DNA of 25,637 bases from positions 1 to 25,637 of the forward strand of contig JANDJZ010000994.1 in the NCBI GenBank assembly GCA_027943245.1, read 5' to 3'. Below are positions 1-10,462 of this stretch, in pieces. Source of the stretch: Acanthamoeba sp. SK_2022b (Eukaryota > Discosea > Longamoebia > Acanthamoebidae). The translations under genes and the position numbers were made by a program. The notes beneath the pieces were generated by a model. The model saw nothing but the letters and a program-made list of their open reading frames with translations, did no database searches and was not told where the DNA came from. Position 1 is the stretch's first letter. Each line of letters opens with the position of its first letter.

Positions 1-1629
1 CGCCGCCTCGAGCCTCTCGCGCGCCGAGATCAGGTCGTTGAGCTCCTGCTCCTTCTGCTCCATGCGCATCGAGATCTCCTCCAGCTGCTTCAGCGTCTGC
101 TCCCCCATCACCTGCCCCCGACCGCGCCCACACCACACCGCGTCAACCAACCAACCCACACAGACACACACACGGCGCACTCTCGACACACACACGACAC
201 ACGACACACACCTTGGTCTGCTCTTCGATGTGGTCCTTGGCCTTGCGCGCCCACTCGAGTTCGCGCGCGCGCTCCTCGTCCCGCGAGCGCCACTCGTCCT
301 CCTTCTTCTTGAGCTCCTGCTCCCACCTCTCCCGCTCCTCCGCCAGCGCGCGCGCGCTCTCCTCGTCGGACCGGCCGCGCTCGGCCTCGCCCGCCTCGCG
401 CAGGGCCTGCAGCTCGCGCTCCCTCTCGCCCACCAGCTGGTCCCTGGCCCTCACCTGCTCGGCGAGCTGGTCCCTCTCCTCGCGCAGCAGGCGCTCCCTG
501 TCGCTCCACTCGTCGGCCAGGGCCTTCTCCCTATCGCTCAGCTGCCGCTGGGCCGCCTCGACGGCCTGTCTGACCTTGTCGTCGGCCTGGCGCGTCAGCT
601 CGGCGAGCTCGCTCTGGCGCGCGGCCGCCTCCTCGGCGCGCGCACGCTCGATGGCCTCGATCCGGGCGTCTCTCTCGTCGACGCTCCGCTGGCGCTGCTT
701 GGCCTCGGCGCGAAGCCGCTCGATATCGCGCTCCTTCTCTGCGATGCGCTGCAGCTCGGCCTCGGCGTCCACGGCGGCGCTCGCCTCCCCCCGCGCGGAC
801 TCGGCGTCCCGCAGACGCCGCTCGATCTCGCCGACCTTGTCGCGCTCCGCGGCGAGCTCGGCCTCGACGGCGGCCAGCCGCGCGACGGCCTCGCCGTGGG
901 CCCCCTCGGCGGCCGCGATCTGTCGCTGCAGGGCGGCCTTCTCGTCGTCCCAGCCCTGTCGCATCTTCACGTTCTCCTGCCACACGGCCTCGAGCTCCTT
1001 GTTCTTCTTCTCCAGCTTGCGCTTCCACTCCTCGCTCTCGGCGGCCGACGCTGCCGCTGCCTCGGCCTCTGCTTGCGGGCCGGGCGAGGCCTGCGCCGCC
1101 TCCGCGCGCTGGCTGTCCTCGCGCTCGCGCTCGGCCTGCCAGTCCTGCATGATCTTGTAGAGGCTCTGGACCTCCTCGGCCTTGACCTCGGCGTCGCGCT
1201 TGAGCTTGGCCGCCTCCTCGTCCTTGATCTCCAGCGTCTTCTTGAATATGTCGAGCTCGGCCGTGAGCCGCTCGATGAGCATGTCCTTCTTGCGCTCCTT
1301 CTCCCGCTGCCTGCTCTCGGGCGTGTCGGCGTCGGCACCGCCACCGGCGCTGTCGGGCGTGCCTTGCTTTTGATTTTGTGTCGACGCTGGGACCGGCGAG
1401 AGGGGCGCCAGCAGCGGCGGGGCGGCAGCGGCAGCAGCAGCCGACGGGACGGGCGACGGCGCGTCGCCAAAGCTGATGAGGCTCTTGTCCTCGCCGGCGC
1501 CGTTCTCCTCCTTTCCCTTGGTGCCGCCCTTCTCGTAGAAGGACAGGTCCTCGGGCAGCTCGTCAAAGTTCAGGTCCCTGGGCAAGCGCTCACTTCAGTT
1601 CATAGCTCGCCACACACACACACACACAT

Positions 1630-1692
<63 letters not shown>

Positions 1693-2711
1693 ACAGGAGA
1701 GAGAGAGCGAAGAGTAAGCGTACCGGAAGGTGACGGGGACGATGAGGACCTCGAGGGGCGAGAGGATGCCCAGGAACATCTCGAGCTGGTCCGAGTTACG
1801 CAAGAGGGCGTCGTCCTCATAGAACTTGCTGTAAAGCGAGAGCACACGGCACACGTCCAGACGACCAAACGACACGCGTCAACGGGAAAGCCCCCCTCCC
1901 CTCACCACATCCGAGAAGGAGCGGGGGCGCACCGCAGCAGGGTTTGGTCCTGCGTAAGCTTTGTGAGGAGGGTCTTCAAGTTCTTCTCCTTCAGCGCAAT
2001 GCGGAGCCAGAGCCGGCCCTTGCCTACTCCACCAGCCGCGGAAGCTCGGTCGAGTTAGCGCACACGCACACGCACACGCGCGATGGCCATGGCGCACCCT
2101 TGGAGGTCTTGGCGGTGGGAAAATTGTTCACGACGTCCATGACCTTCTTTCCCTGAGGCCAAACCTGGGGTGGGCGCGAGACACGGAACCGGTTGCTACG
2201 GATCAGCGCAGGCGATCGCGCGTGCGCGTTGGCGAGGGCGGCGTGGCAGCGGAGGAGAGGGCAGGCGCGCACCTTGGGCAGGCATTCCAGCAGATCGAAG
2301 AAGTCTCGCGTCTCCGGCTTCGAGGACCAGAACGACTTTTTGTCTACACACAACGTGGTTCAAAAAAAAAGTACAAATAAAATGAAAATAATTTAAAAAA
2401 GCGAGTGGTGAGCGAGCCGCCACTGGTCGACCAAGTGCAGGCGCGCGGGCACCTTGCTTCATGCCGTGCCCGAGAATGTTCTCCACGACGCAGAAGAAGT
2501 GGTTGTATTGCTCCTGCAAACACCCAAGTAAGCGCAAGTAATAAAGATATAGAATTAATTATTTATAAATAAATAACTAAAGAAAGAGGCAGCACTGAAC
2601 CATCGAAGCGTTGATGGTCTCCGACGAGCCGGTGGTGTCGAGGAGGGCATGGAGGGTGTTGAACGCGGCCTCCTGCAGCCGCTTGGCCTCCTGCATGTGT
2701 GCGTCGTTCAT
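1..2711 (-). CDS. RUN domain and coiled-coil protein (3' end outside window)
   Basis: Eight exons (minus strand, high to low): 2711-2601, 2513-2453, 2343-2273, 2152-2098, 2023-1933, 1828-1724, 1577-212, 111-<1. All junctions keep phase and have GT/AG ends. The ATG at 2711 follows an in-frame TGA. Residues about 5-175 read as a RUN domain: ILGHGMKQ, KKSFW, GRLWLRIALKEKNL, FYEDDALLRN and LGILSPLEVL fall in the family's usual order. A Pro/Ala/Gly-rich linker (about 180-250) follows, then more than 400 residues of charged heptad-type coiled coil that runs off the left edge. RUN proteins such as the RUFY type bind Rab/Arf/Rap-type GTPases and link them to membrane traffic or the cytoskeleton; that role is inferred here. 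RUFY proteins end in a FYVE finger, and whether this one does cannot be seen. Two introns carry CA/TG tracts. Domain call fairly sure; exon ends good but untested. Confidence 0.85.
166..211. repeat. Imperfect CA-rich tract in an intron
   Basis: Broken runs of CA with CGACA interruptions sit immediately inside the donor end of the last visible intron (211-112) of the RUN gene. The sequence reads TG-rich on the coding strand. Confidence 0.7.
1611..1691. repeat. (CA)n microsatellite in an intron
   Basis: About 40 CA units, with one ATG interruption near 1627, inside the intron (1723-1578) of the RUN gene. It is read as TG repeats by the transcript. Confidence 0.95.
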
Positions 2712-3341
2712 GATGTCGCGCCCGCTCCTTCAACCTGCGCCGGTGGGTTCACTTTTGCCAATTTAGAGGATTGTTGTTAATTTCAAATTATAAAAAATGT
2801 GCCAGTGCTACTAGCATAGGGGGCACACGTAGTACCCGATGTAGAGTGAGCAAATCAAAGAAAGTGGCCTGATCCACTGCGCCAACACGGCTGGAAGATG
2901 GTGATTCGATCAGCCGACACAAGCACGTCAGCAGTTTATTAGTCAGAAATAGCGGAAGAAAATAACCTGCATAGCCCTATTTTCTTTCGCCATATTTCCT
3001 TCTGTTTCCTTTGTCCGTAGATTGGGTTGCAACGTGCGCTCGCGAGGCGAACACAATCCTGGTCCCACCAAGTTGATGTCGTTCTAAATTGTATTTTTGT
3101 ATTTTTGCCCACGTCGATAATTTTAGGATACAAATTGGTTGTTGTAGTTGATTGTTGTCCACCTCGTCGGCCTATGCATACAAGAGTAGAGAAGAGAGAG
3201 AGAGAGAGAGAAATAGAAATATCTATCGAGGAGTCGGTCGTTGCGGTGCGTGGGCGCTCTGCCGTCGGCGCCGCGGACACGGGGGCTCCGCGCGCGGAGA
3301 GGGTAAAGGGGAGAAGAGAGAAGCGGCAGCGAGGGGTGACG
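2712..3341. other. Intergenic stretch between RUN and kinase genes
   Basis: About 630 bases, AT-richer than the flanking coding DNA. It should hold the promoter of the RUN gene (start at 2711) and the 3' untranslated region of the kinase gene (stop at 3342). A GA microsatellite lies at 3191-3210. I see no convincing coding exon or RNA gene. Confidence 0.6.
3191..3210. repeat. (GA)n microsatellite
   Basis: Ten or so GA units in the presumed 3' region of the kinase gene, 130 bases past its stop codon. Confidence 0.9.
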
Positions 3342-4862
3342 TCAGTTGACGCGAGTCCTGTGGCGGTTCTTGGTGGTGGGGACGATGGTGGAGGAGCCGG
3401 TTCGCTTTCGCCGGTCCTTGAGGTGAGCCAGCGTGGGGCCGTTGCGGAACCAGCGGTGCTGGAGGATGTCGGCCATCTTGGCGCGCTCGAGGGCGTTGGG
3501 GTTGAGGAGCTTGGAGAGGAGGTCGTAGAGGAGCGGGTCGGCCTCGCAGCTGCCGCTGAGAACGAAGTTGGAGTTCTTGATGTTCATGACCACCTGCTTG
3601 GGGCTGTCGGCGGCGAAGGGCAGGTTGCCGGTGACCATCGCGTAGAGGCAGGTGCCCAGGCTCCAGATGTCGACCTCGGGTCCCGTGTAGGGCAGGCCGC
3701 CGACGATCTCGGGCGAGCAGTAGTTGAGGCTGCCCACGCCCTCCTTGAGGTCCTTGAACGAGCACCACACGTCGGCGAAGCCCCAGTCGCCCAGGGTGGC
3801 GGTCTTCTTGTCCTCGCTGAGGAACACGTTCTCGGGCTTGATGTCGCGGTGGACAAAGCCCTGGGCGTGCGCGTGCGCGACGGCCGAGACCAGCTGGCGG
3901 AAGATGAACCAGCTCTCGTAGAGCGACAGGCGGCCCTTCTGCTGGATGTGCTGGAAGAGGTCGCCGCCGGCGCCGAGCTCGAGCACGAGGCAAATGGCCT
4001 TGTCGTTCTCGACGACGTCGAGCAGCTTGGTGATGTGGCGGTGGTCCCTGAGGTGGGACATCACCGTGTACTCCTTGCGCGTGCGCTGGATCTTCTTGGC
4101 GTAGGCCACCGACGCGTTGACGTCCTTGCCGGCGCTGCCCCGTCGCGCGCCCGCGTCAGCCGCACGCGCTTCCTCCGAGCGGCTCTTGGTGACCACCTTG
4201 ATGGCCACGCGCTTGTTGGTCTTCCTGTGGCGGCCCTCGTAGACGCTACCGCCACCGCCACGGCCCAGGAGGCTCGACAGGTAGTAGTCGCCGACTTTGT
4301 ATGAGAGGCCACCCGACTTACGGTCGATTTCTGAGTAGAGACAACCAGAGAGAGGTATTGGTGAGTCATCTCCACCAGGCACACCACACTTACGGTCGTG
4401 GCTGGATACCAAAGAGCCTATTTCTTTTTGAAACGACGCTGAAAATAAAAAAGCGACCAATGGCCGTCGTCCCACATAAATTTTGAGGGAAGGTGCAGAA
4501 TTTTCGTCAAGTCGAAATAAGGAAAGTCCGGTATCGGAGTAACGCGCATTGGCTGAGCCGCGCAACATTAAAAAAAAGCTCCCGAAGTTGATCTGGGTGC
4601 TCTGCCCTTGCGCAAGAACGGGCACGGCGAAGATAGAACACGGAGAAAAAGAAGCGAGAGAGAGAAGTGGGTACGTGGGAGCCGTACCGAAACCTGGAGC
4701 GCAGACCATCTTGTTGTAGTAGATGCTGTGGTAGTGGTCGCGGCGGTCGAGGTAGGTCATTTCGCATGAGACGGCACGGCGCAAGATACCATACTTGGCC
4801 TGCTGCATCTCCTCCTTCTGGGTGTTGGTGGTGTTGTCCCTTCTCTCAATGCGGTACGACAT
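3342..4862 (-). CDS. Ser/Thr protein kinase with DWG motif
   Basis: Two exons: 4862-4688 and 4330-3342, giving 387 residues with phase kept across a 357-nt intron, long for this window. The catalytic domain spans about 73-355. Visible motifs: glycine loop GRGGGGSVYEG (81-91), VAIK with Lys103, HRDIKPEN with catalytic Asp221, DWG (240-242) in place of DFG, and SPE (264-266) in place of APE. All residues needed for ATP and metal binding are present, so an active enzyme is likely; CK2 is a known active kinase with DWG. About 25 extra Ala/Arg-rich residues lie between the VAIK lysine and the helix C glutamate (about 108-135). The overall look is CAMK-like, but I cannot name a subfamily. The ATG at 4862 was chosen as the first one in frame; the short first exon matches no known domain. 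Upstream is a good TATA sequence. Confidence 0.85.
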   Translation of the reverse strand: MSYRIERRDNTTNTQKEEMQQAKYGILRRAVSCEMTYLDRRDHYHSIYYNKMVCAPGFGTAPTYPLLSLASFSPCSIFAVPVLAQGQSTQINFGSFFLMLRGSANARYSDTGLSLFRLDENSAPSLKIYVGRRPLVAFLFSASFQKEIGSLVSSHDRKCGVPGGDDSPIPLSGCLYSEIDRKSGGLSYKVGDYYLSSLLGRGGGGSVYEGRHRKTNKRVAIKVVTKSRSEEARAADAGARRGSAGKDVNASVAYAKKIQRTRKEYTVMSHLRDHRHITKLLDVVENDKAICLVLELGAGGDLFQHIQQKGRLSLYESWFIFRQLVSAVAHAHAQGFVHRDIKPENVFLSEDKKTATLGDWGFADVWCSFKDLKEGVGSLNYCSPEIVGGLPYTGPEVDIWSLGTCLYAMVTGNLPFAADSPKQVVMNIKNSNFVLSGSCEADPLLYDLLSKLLNPNALERAKMADILQHRWFRNGPTLAHLKDRRKRTGSSTIVPTTKNRHRTRVN

Positions 4863-6505
4863 TTTTTGTCTCGAGAGCTGCTGGGGCAAGAGTCACGAGA
4901 ACTCAGCCGAAAGAGGTGAGGGAGAGGGCGAGCTTTTGACACGGCCTGGGTTGGGGGATGAAAGAACCTGGAAGGCGGGTGTCTTTTATAAGTTGTCTGG
5001 ACTGGTTGTGGAACTACCACACGGCGACGGGCGTTCCCGTGCCCGTCGTTGCGACGCGCATAACAACCCCGCAACCATAGCATCAGACCTTGTTTTGGTA
5101 CCGGTGAACGACGTCCGCCGAGAGGACCGTCAGCCTGACACGGAGCGCGCCATAAGCACGTGCGGCGCGGATAATTGGGTTCACCATACGCGGGCGACCT
5201 TTCCACAATTTCGTTGTCTACGTTCGTTTTGGTCGCGGGCAAAAACCGCCCACCAAGCGAGCCGATCCAGCTTTTATCCAGCCAACCTCGTCGGCCTTTC
5301 GTGTCGACCTCTGATACATCAAACTATGCCCGACAAAAACTGGGCATCTGGAGTTCATCACCCAGGAATAGAGTTGCTGAACAGCACAGGTGGTGAACTT
5401 TCGCATCTGAGGAACTATTTTGCACAAGGTGCTCATTTCCAGGACGACTTGCAACCATGGCGAAAGCGCGTACTAGAACGCGGTCCGGCTATTTGGGGTC
5501 AACTGTAAACACGGAGCGCACACAAACCCCGCGCCAAGCGCTCAGGGGCGGTCACCACACTTCAGCCCCGCGTTTATATTTGCCCACGCGGGTTGGTTGG
5601 ACCTGATGAGACCTCGGCCAGCATTGGTCGTAGGCAAACTGTTGCCGCTAGCACTTGCAGTCTCTAACCTACTCCAAGAAACACCAAGTGCCCGGTTGAG
5701 GAAGAGGGGACAAGTGTGCGCCACAATGTGCACTCCACTCACCGGTTCGGTGACCCTGGCTGCCGTGAACGTGTACTCCCATGCGTTCGCTGCACGCCAG
5801 CAGATGCGCAGCAACCAAGTAAACCAATGCCCTTGCTGCCCGTTTGAAGGTGCTGCTGACGTCAGCCTGGCGGTACAGCCCGGAGCAGCAGTCTTGAAAA
5901 ACCATGGACAAGATAACAGTGAATGGATAGGTATGAGCTACGATTAACTGTTGTTCGTTTCGGGGAACCTCGACCTACCGCTGGGGCAAGCGATCGCGTG
6001 GAGGGACGTTCTTGCGTAAACATTGTGGTGTTGGTAGTACAGGGACAAGCTCTCTTCTCCTTCTTGCTTCCACGCTTTCCTTCGTCCGATTCTCTTGGGT
6101 GGGTTCACGAGCTGTGTTCGAGGGCTCCGCTCGGTGGCCTTCGTGCCGGTATGCTCATGTGGACTGGCGGGGCAGGTCCGCTGGGACTCACCACCTGACC
6201 TGCTCTTCGCTGCTTCTGCAAGTTGTACCACGATGGTCGCCTGTGTACACGACAAGGGGCAACACTTAGCCAACCAACATTGGCCTTCAAGAGAAACGCC
6301 ACAACACGAGGCCAACGCTGTACCCAGCCACAGACGCGTGAGCGGAGGCGTGAGAGGCGGGATCGGTCGGGGACCGGAGGCTGCTTCTGCCCTTCTCACT
6401 CTCCTTCCTCGCCGACAATGGTCGGCGGCGCAGCACGATGCGCTCGCCACGCTGCATGGGCCGTCCGATGTTCGAGTCTGCGCATACGTGGCACGCCATT
6501 AGGGG
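4863..6505. other. Long intergenic region without a recognisable gene
   Basis: About 1.64 kb between the kinase start and the stop of the Ser/Cys-rich gene. Open frames here are short, overlap on both strands, lack domain motifs and show no consistent codon bias. The right end holds the kinase promoter on the minus strand. The 11-mer ACACGGAGCGC occurs twice (5138-5148 and 5509-5519), and TATA-like AT stretches occur near 5575. A fast-evolving gene or a non-coding transcript cannot be excluded. Confidence 0.5.
4983..4990 (-). promoter_or_regulatory. TATA box of the kinase gene
   Basis: TATAAAAG on the minus strand, about 120 bases upstream of the kinase ATG. The distance fits a TATA box with a leader of roughly 90 bases. 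It is the best TATA match seen near any gene start in the window. Confidence 0.5.
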
Positions 6506-9161
6506 TCAAGATTGCGCGAGGTGCGCAGCAGGGTTGGTGGTCGGACCGTCGCCCGCCGAGCGCTTGGACGTCAGGCTGTCGCCGGCGCCGGTCCTGTGGA
6601 TGACGATAGAGTGCTCCCTGATGTGCGACCGCATGTTCTTCGTGGGACACTGCGCCCACTGAGTGCCAACGGGGAAAATCACCCAGTTGTGAGCAACAAG
6701 ACATGCCCAGGCCATGACAGCACAAGAGCAGTACCAGGTGGGCGATCAAGCTCGGGCGACAAGTGTGGGGCTGTCCACTGGGTGACTCGGCCTTCCACAT
6801 GCAGCACTGGCGACAACTGCGCATTGTCGCCAATCCAGAGCATGAGCCGCTACATTGCATGCGTGGGCAAGGTTGCGACTTCGGGACGAACCGTGGGGCA
6901 GTGACTCCCTCGGGCAGAGCGGCGCGGCCGTAGTTCTCCCCGTTGGGCCCCTCCTCTAGGGGCCCTATCTCCTCCACGAGTGGTGGCGGCGCTGCTGTAT
7001 CGAGAACGTCTGCGGCCATTGCTGCTGTGCTGTCCACGGCTGCAATGGGCTCTGGCTCCTCAGCCGCCGACTGGGTAGTCGTCTCCACAAGAGGCTCCTC
7101 GCTAACATTTTCGACCGTTGGATCGCCCACCGGCGATATGGGGGCGGCCTGACAGCCACCCTGGTCGCCCTAGTTGACCAAAACCATGTTAGGGGCTTCG
7201 TGCCCGCTCGCTCAGAAGCCATCATGAACGTCCGTACAGGCAAAGCGTCGGTGGCCCCAGGTGCGTCGGTTCCGCTCGCTGGTGGTTCGGGGCCAGTCCT
7301 GAGAGCGAGCCTCTCCTTCAGCCTGGGAAACAGGAAGCACAAATGAGTGAATGCTTGGAGTACACGCAGGTGTAACTTACCTGTTGCGACCAAACGAAAA
7401 GATGCGGGCCGGTGAGGCGGCTGCCTCCTGAGGCTGAGACAATGGCTTGGGCCTTGGATCCCTGCGCTGCCGCGTTTTCTGTAGCACGGGAGCGAATTGA
7501 ACCATGGCCATGTGCGGAAGTGGAGCTGTGGCTGTCACGTACGCTGCTCTCATCATCGTCAGAGTCATCGGTCACCTCGTCTTCCGTATCCTCCCCGTCG
7601 GACTCTGCCTGCTGTGGGGCGCCAGAGGTTCTCAGGGGCTGAGGACGAGCCGTTTCATCATCGGATGAGCCGTCTGTCACTTCTTCCTCGCCACCCTCGT
7701 CGGAATCATCGTCTTGATTTTCCTCACCATCTTCCTGTTCCTCCTCTTCATCGCTCTCCTCTTCCCCAGAATCTTCCTCTTCTTCTTCTTCACTCTCTTC
7801 ATCACTACTGGACTCGACACTCTCGCTGGCGTTCTCGCTTTCTTCCTCTTCTTCCTCATCTTCCTCTTCTTTCTCTTCCTCAGGCTTAGGCTCTATCAGG
7901 TTGCCATCGTCATCGTAGTCCAGTTCAATAGGGTTTCCGTATTCATCTCGCTCTATGAGATCATCGCTGTCATCATACTCTTCAGCTTCTTCCGAATCCT
8001 CATCCCCGTCCTCATAATCTTCCTCCTCGGAACTCCCATCTTCCTCATCACCATCCTCCTCCTCGTCTTCTTCCTCTTCACTGTGCACCTTCTTTCGTTT
8101 TTGCTCTTCTTCCTCCTTCCTTTGCTGCTCTCTTCTCTCCTTCTCCTTCCTGCGTTGCCTCTCCTTCTCCTTCTCTCGCTCTCTCTCTCGCTCTCTCTCC
8201 TTCTCCTTCTCCTTCTCTTTTTCCCTTTCCCTCTCCCTCTCCCGTTCCCTCTCCCTCTCTTTGTCCCTCTCTCTGTCGCGATCCTTGTAGTCTCGCGCCG
8301 GCCCTCGCGAACCGGAGCGGCTTCGATCCTCCCCACGACCGGTCAGCGTAACCACCGTCGATCCGTATGTCATCCCGCTTTTCTCGCGCACGGCCAGCAT
8401 AGGCCCCCTGCCCACGCCGCCACTACCCTCTCGCATCTCCTTAAGCGGTTGGTAGCGCAGCACACGCTCCGACTTAGCCTTTCCCGTGTCCTTAAACAGC
8501 CTCCTTCGCTCGCGCTCAAACTCTTCTTTGGAGGTGTCGCGCCGCATGCTGTCGTCTCGTGAAATGTCGCGTGAGCTGTCCCGCCGCGAGTCCGATCGTT
8601 CGCGGTCCCGGGAACTGCTGGTGCCGCTAAGGGAGCCATCTTTACGCCTCTCGGACGAGGTCGGCAGCTTATCACTCCTTCCCGCTCGGAAGTCCGTTTT
8701 AGGAGCTGTGTCGCGTCTCCGAGACGGTGGAGAGGTGCTCTCACCGCTGTCGCGGCCTCCACGCCCGCTTTCCTTCTGACCACTCAAGTTCGCTGCCCCG
8801 CCTACGACAACACGTTCGTTCCGCTTAGATTGCGTCCGGGGGGGGGGCAATGTCTATGCTCTCGAGTGTGTGATCAAAAGCAACAATGAGCGTTACCTCG
8901 AGAAGAGTTATGTTTTCGACGAGCTCCTGAGGACTCGTCTTCTTCGTCGTCATCGCTGTAGTTTCGCTTCGGGCGTGGCACCCCGAGAGTGATTCGTCTA
9001 GCCGACAGTTCAGTGGGCGTGCGTCGTGCTACCTGATTCTTTCGTGCTGAGTCCGAAGAAGAAGAGGATGAGGAGGTTGAAGATGAGGTCTTCGAGCTGG
9101 ACTTAGTGGAAGAGGAGGAGCTGTGATTCGAATCATTTTGGTGCCGCCTGACCTCGGTCAT
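6506..9161 (-). CDS. Low-complexity Ser/RE/acidic protein with Cys-rich C-terminus
   Basis: Proposed exons: 9161-8897, 8853-7381, 7322-7230, 7169-6735, 6658-6506. The product is not recognised. In order it shows a poly-Ser N-terminus, an RD/RS-rich part, a long Arg-Glu/Lys-Glu block (about 8290-8110), a very acidic Asp/Glu block (about 8090-7680), then a Cys-rich tail (CPRMQC, CSGSC, CRQCC, HTC, QCP) and a basic end with strongly G/C-ending codons. The RE-rich and acidic blocks recall nuclear RNA-processing or chromatin proteins, but this is only composition. The ATG at 9161 has a TGA two codons upstream. The junction from exon 1 to exon 2 is out of phase by one base next to a 10-G run. The 60-nt intron 7229-7170 has a weak GTTCAT donor but a CTAAC branch-like site. 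The gene could instead be two genes, one ending near 7200. Confidence 0.55.
8838..8847. repeat. 10-G homopolymer at a problematic splice junction
   Basis: Ten G on the plus strand (C on the coding strand), 6 bases inside the proposed second exon of the Ser/Cys-rich gene. With nine bases the frames of exons 1 and 2 would join; with ten they do not. Other long G runs in the window (about 13644, 14269, 18470, 23125) are all in introns or spacers. Confidence 0.8.
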
Positions 9162-9630
9162 CGCTCATCGCAAGTGGGGAGCGGAGGTTGGTGTCGAGAA
9201 GCGTGGATCCACCAGTATCCTGACTCTAGAATCAACCCGCGCCACGCGAGGATAATGGGGCGATTAAATCAAGGAAGACAAGGCTATGTGGGTGGCTTGA
9301 GTTGAAGCTAACCTGACGGCTACCACTTTTTGAAGAACCAGCAGGGAGACTGTCAACGCAACAAACTCAAGAGAGCCTCCACAATAAATGGAGATCGCGG
9401 AGGCGGCTTGTGCGGGGCAACGACCTGACGAAAACACTGGGTGCCTTTTTTTCCACTCGACGCAAGGCCCACGCGCCGACAGGCCGTTGCACCAAGGTGG
9501 TGACCTGGTCCCAGCAGGAGCCTCGATTTTCCTTTCCGAATCGATTTCCGGTTTTTGTCCACTTTTAAATTAAATTTTTGAACGAGAAATGGAAAACAAA
9601 ATAAAAAGGAAAAATGATTTCTCGTCGCTT
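9162..9630. other. Intergenic spacer
   Basis: About 470 bases between the start of the Ser/Cys-rich gene and the stop of the TPR gene, both on the minus strand. It must hold the promoter of the first and the 3' untranslated region of the second. The part at 9565-9615 is AT-rich. No further gene is seen. Confidence 0.6.
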
Positions 9631-9890
9631 TTACCGTTTCCCCGACGCTTCGAAGGCCCGCTGGCGCATGGCGGCCTCAAAGTTCTGCGCAGAAGAAAGT
9701 GGTTGGCCAGGTGTAAGTCGAAGAAGAGGGACTTGAATACACACCTCGCCTGCTGGCTGAGACGATGACTCGGCGTCGATGTATCCCTGGGCCGTCCCCA
9801 GCAAACCGGCTTTCTCTGCAATCAATCACAGGACAACCCAATCGTTGTCTTGTTAAACCACCAGACGCGAGAAGTTGCTTGTGGTGTGTG

Positions 9891-9945
<55 letters not shown>

Positions 9946-9967
9946 GTGTGCGTGTGTGTGTGTGTGT

Positions 9968-10008
<41 letters not shown>

Positions 10009-10381
10009 ACTGCGCATGGTGTGGGGAGCGGGGAGAGATACCAGGAGACTGGATGAAGCCGGACGCGTCGCCGCCATGGGCCTCCTGCTTGATGAACCTG
10101 CGCATCGCCTCTTCCTTGGACGTCTTCAAATGCTCCGCGCGCGTGCGGACCACAGTCACCCACGGATGCTCCGCGTACTCATCGCCAGTTCTGTAAGGGA
10201 GTTAGCCCCCTCTCTTTCAGCGCACGCAATACGAGGACACGCGCTTCGCTCTCCTCACGGCAAGGCGAGCGGCGAGGCGTACTTTGCCGAAGGAATGAGC
10301 GAGAAAATGGTCCTTGCTCGCTTCAGGCAGCTAATAGCTGGATTGCGTGTGTAGTGTGTGTAGTGTGTGTGGTGTGTGTGT

Positions 10382-10462
<81 letters not shown>

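Noticed and set aside
38..1717. A 559-codon open frame on the plus strand across the coiled-coil exon
   Set aside because: It is the mirror of a GC-rich Glu/Ala/Arg-coding exon, giving Leu/Arg/Ala monotony with no domain and running into a CA microsatellite. The minus strand has a RUN domain and consistent splice sites.
2874..2884. tRNA A-box-like TGGCGCAGTGG on the minus strand
   Set aside because: No B box with GGTTCGA follows at a proper distance and no cloverleaf could be folded.
3027..4304. A 425-codon open frame on the plus strand across the kinase
   Set aside because: Antisense shadow of a kinase with strong G/C-ending codons; it has no motif and a Val/Gly/Leu/Glu-biased content.
5218..5950. 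Several 70-116 codon open frames in the kinase upstream region
   Set aside because: They overlap each other on both strands, lack domain motifs and show no codon bias, and no splice sites join them in phase.
7714..8562. A plus-strand frame coding for very hydrophobic, membrane-like protein
   Set aside because: It is the complement of the acidic and RE-rich low-complexity blocks, so runs of Leu/Phe/Ile arise automatically from GAA/GAG/GAC repeats.
9850..10200. Cys/Val or Thr/His repeat proteins across GT tracts
   Set aside because: Pure translation of a dinucleotide microsatellite inside an intron.
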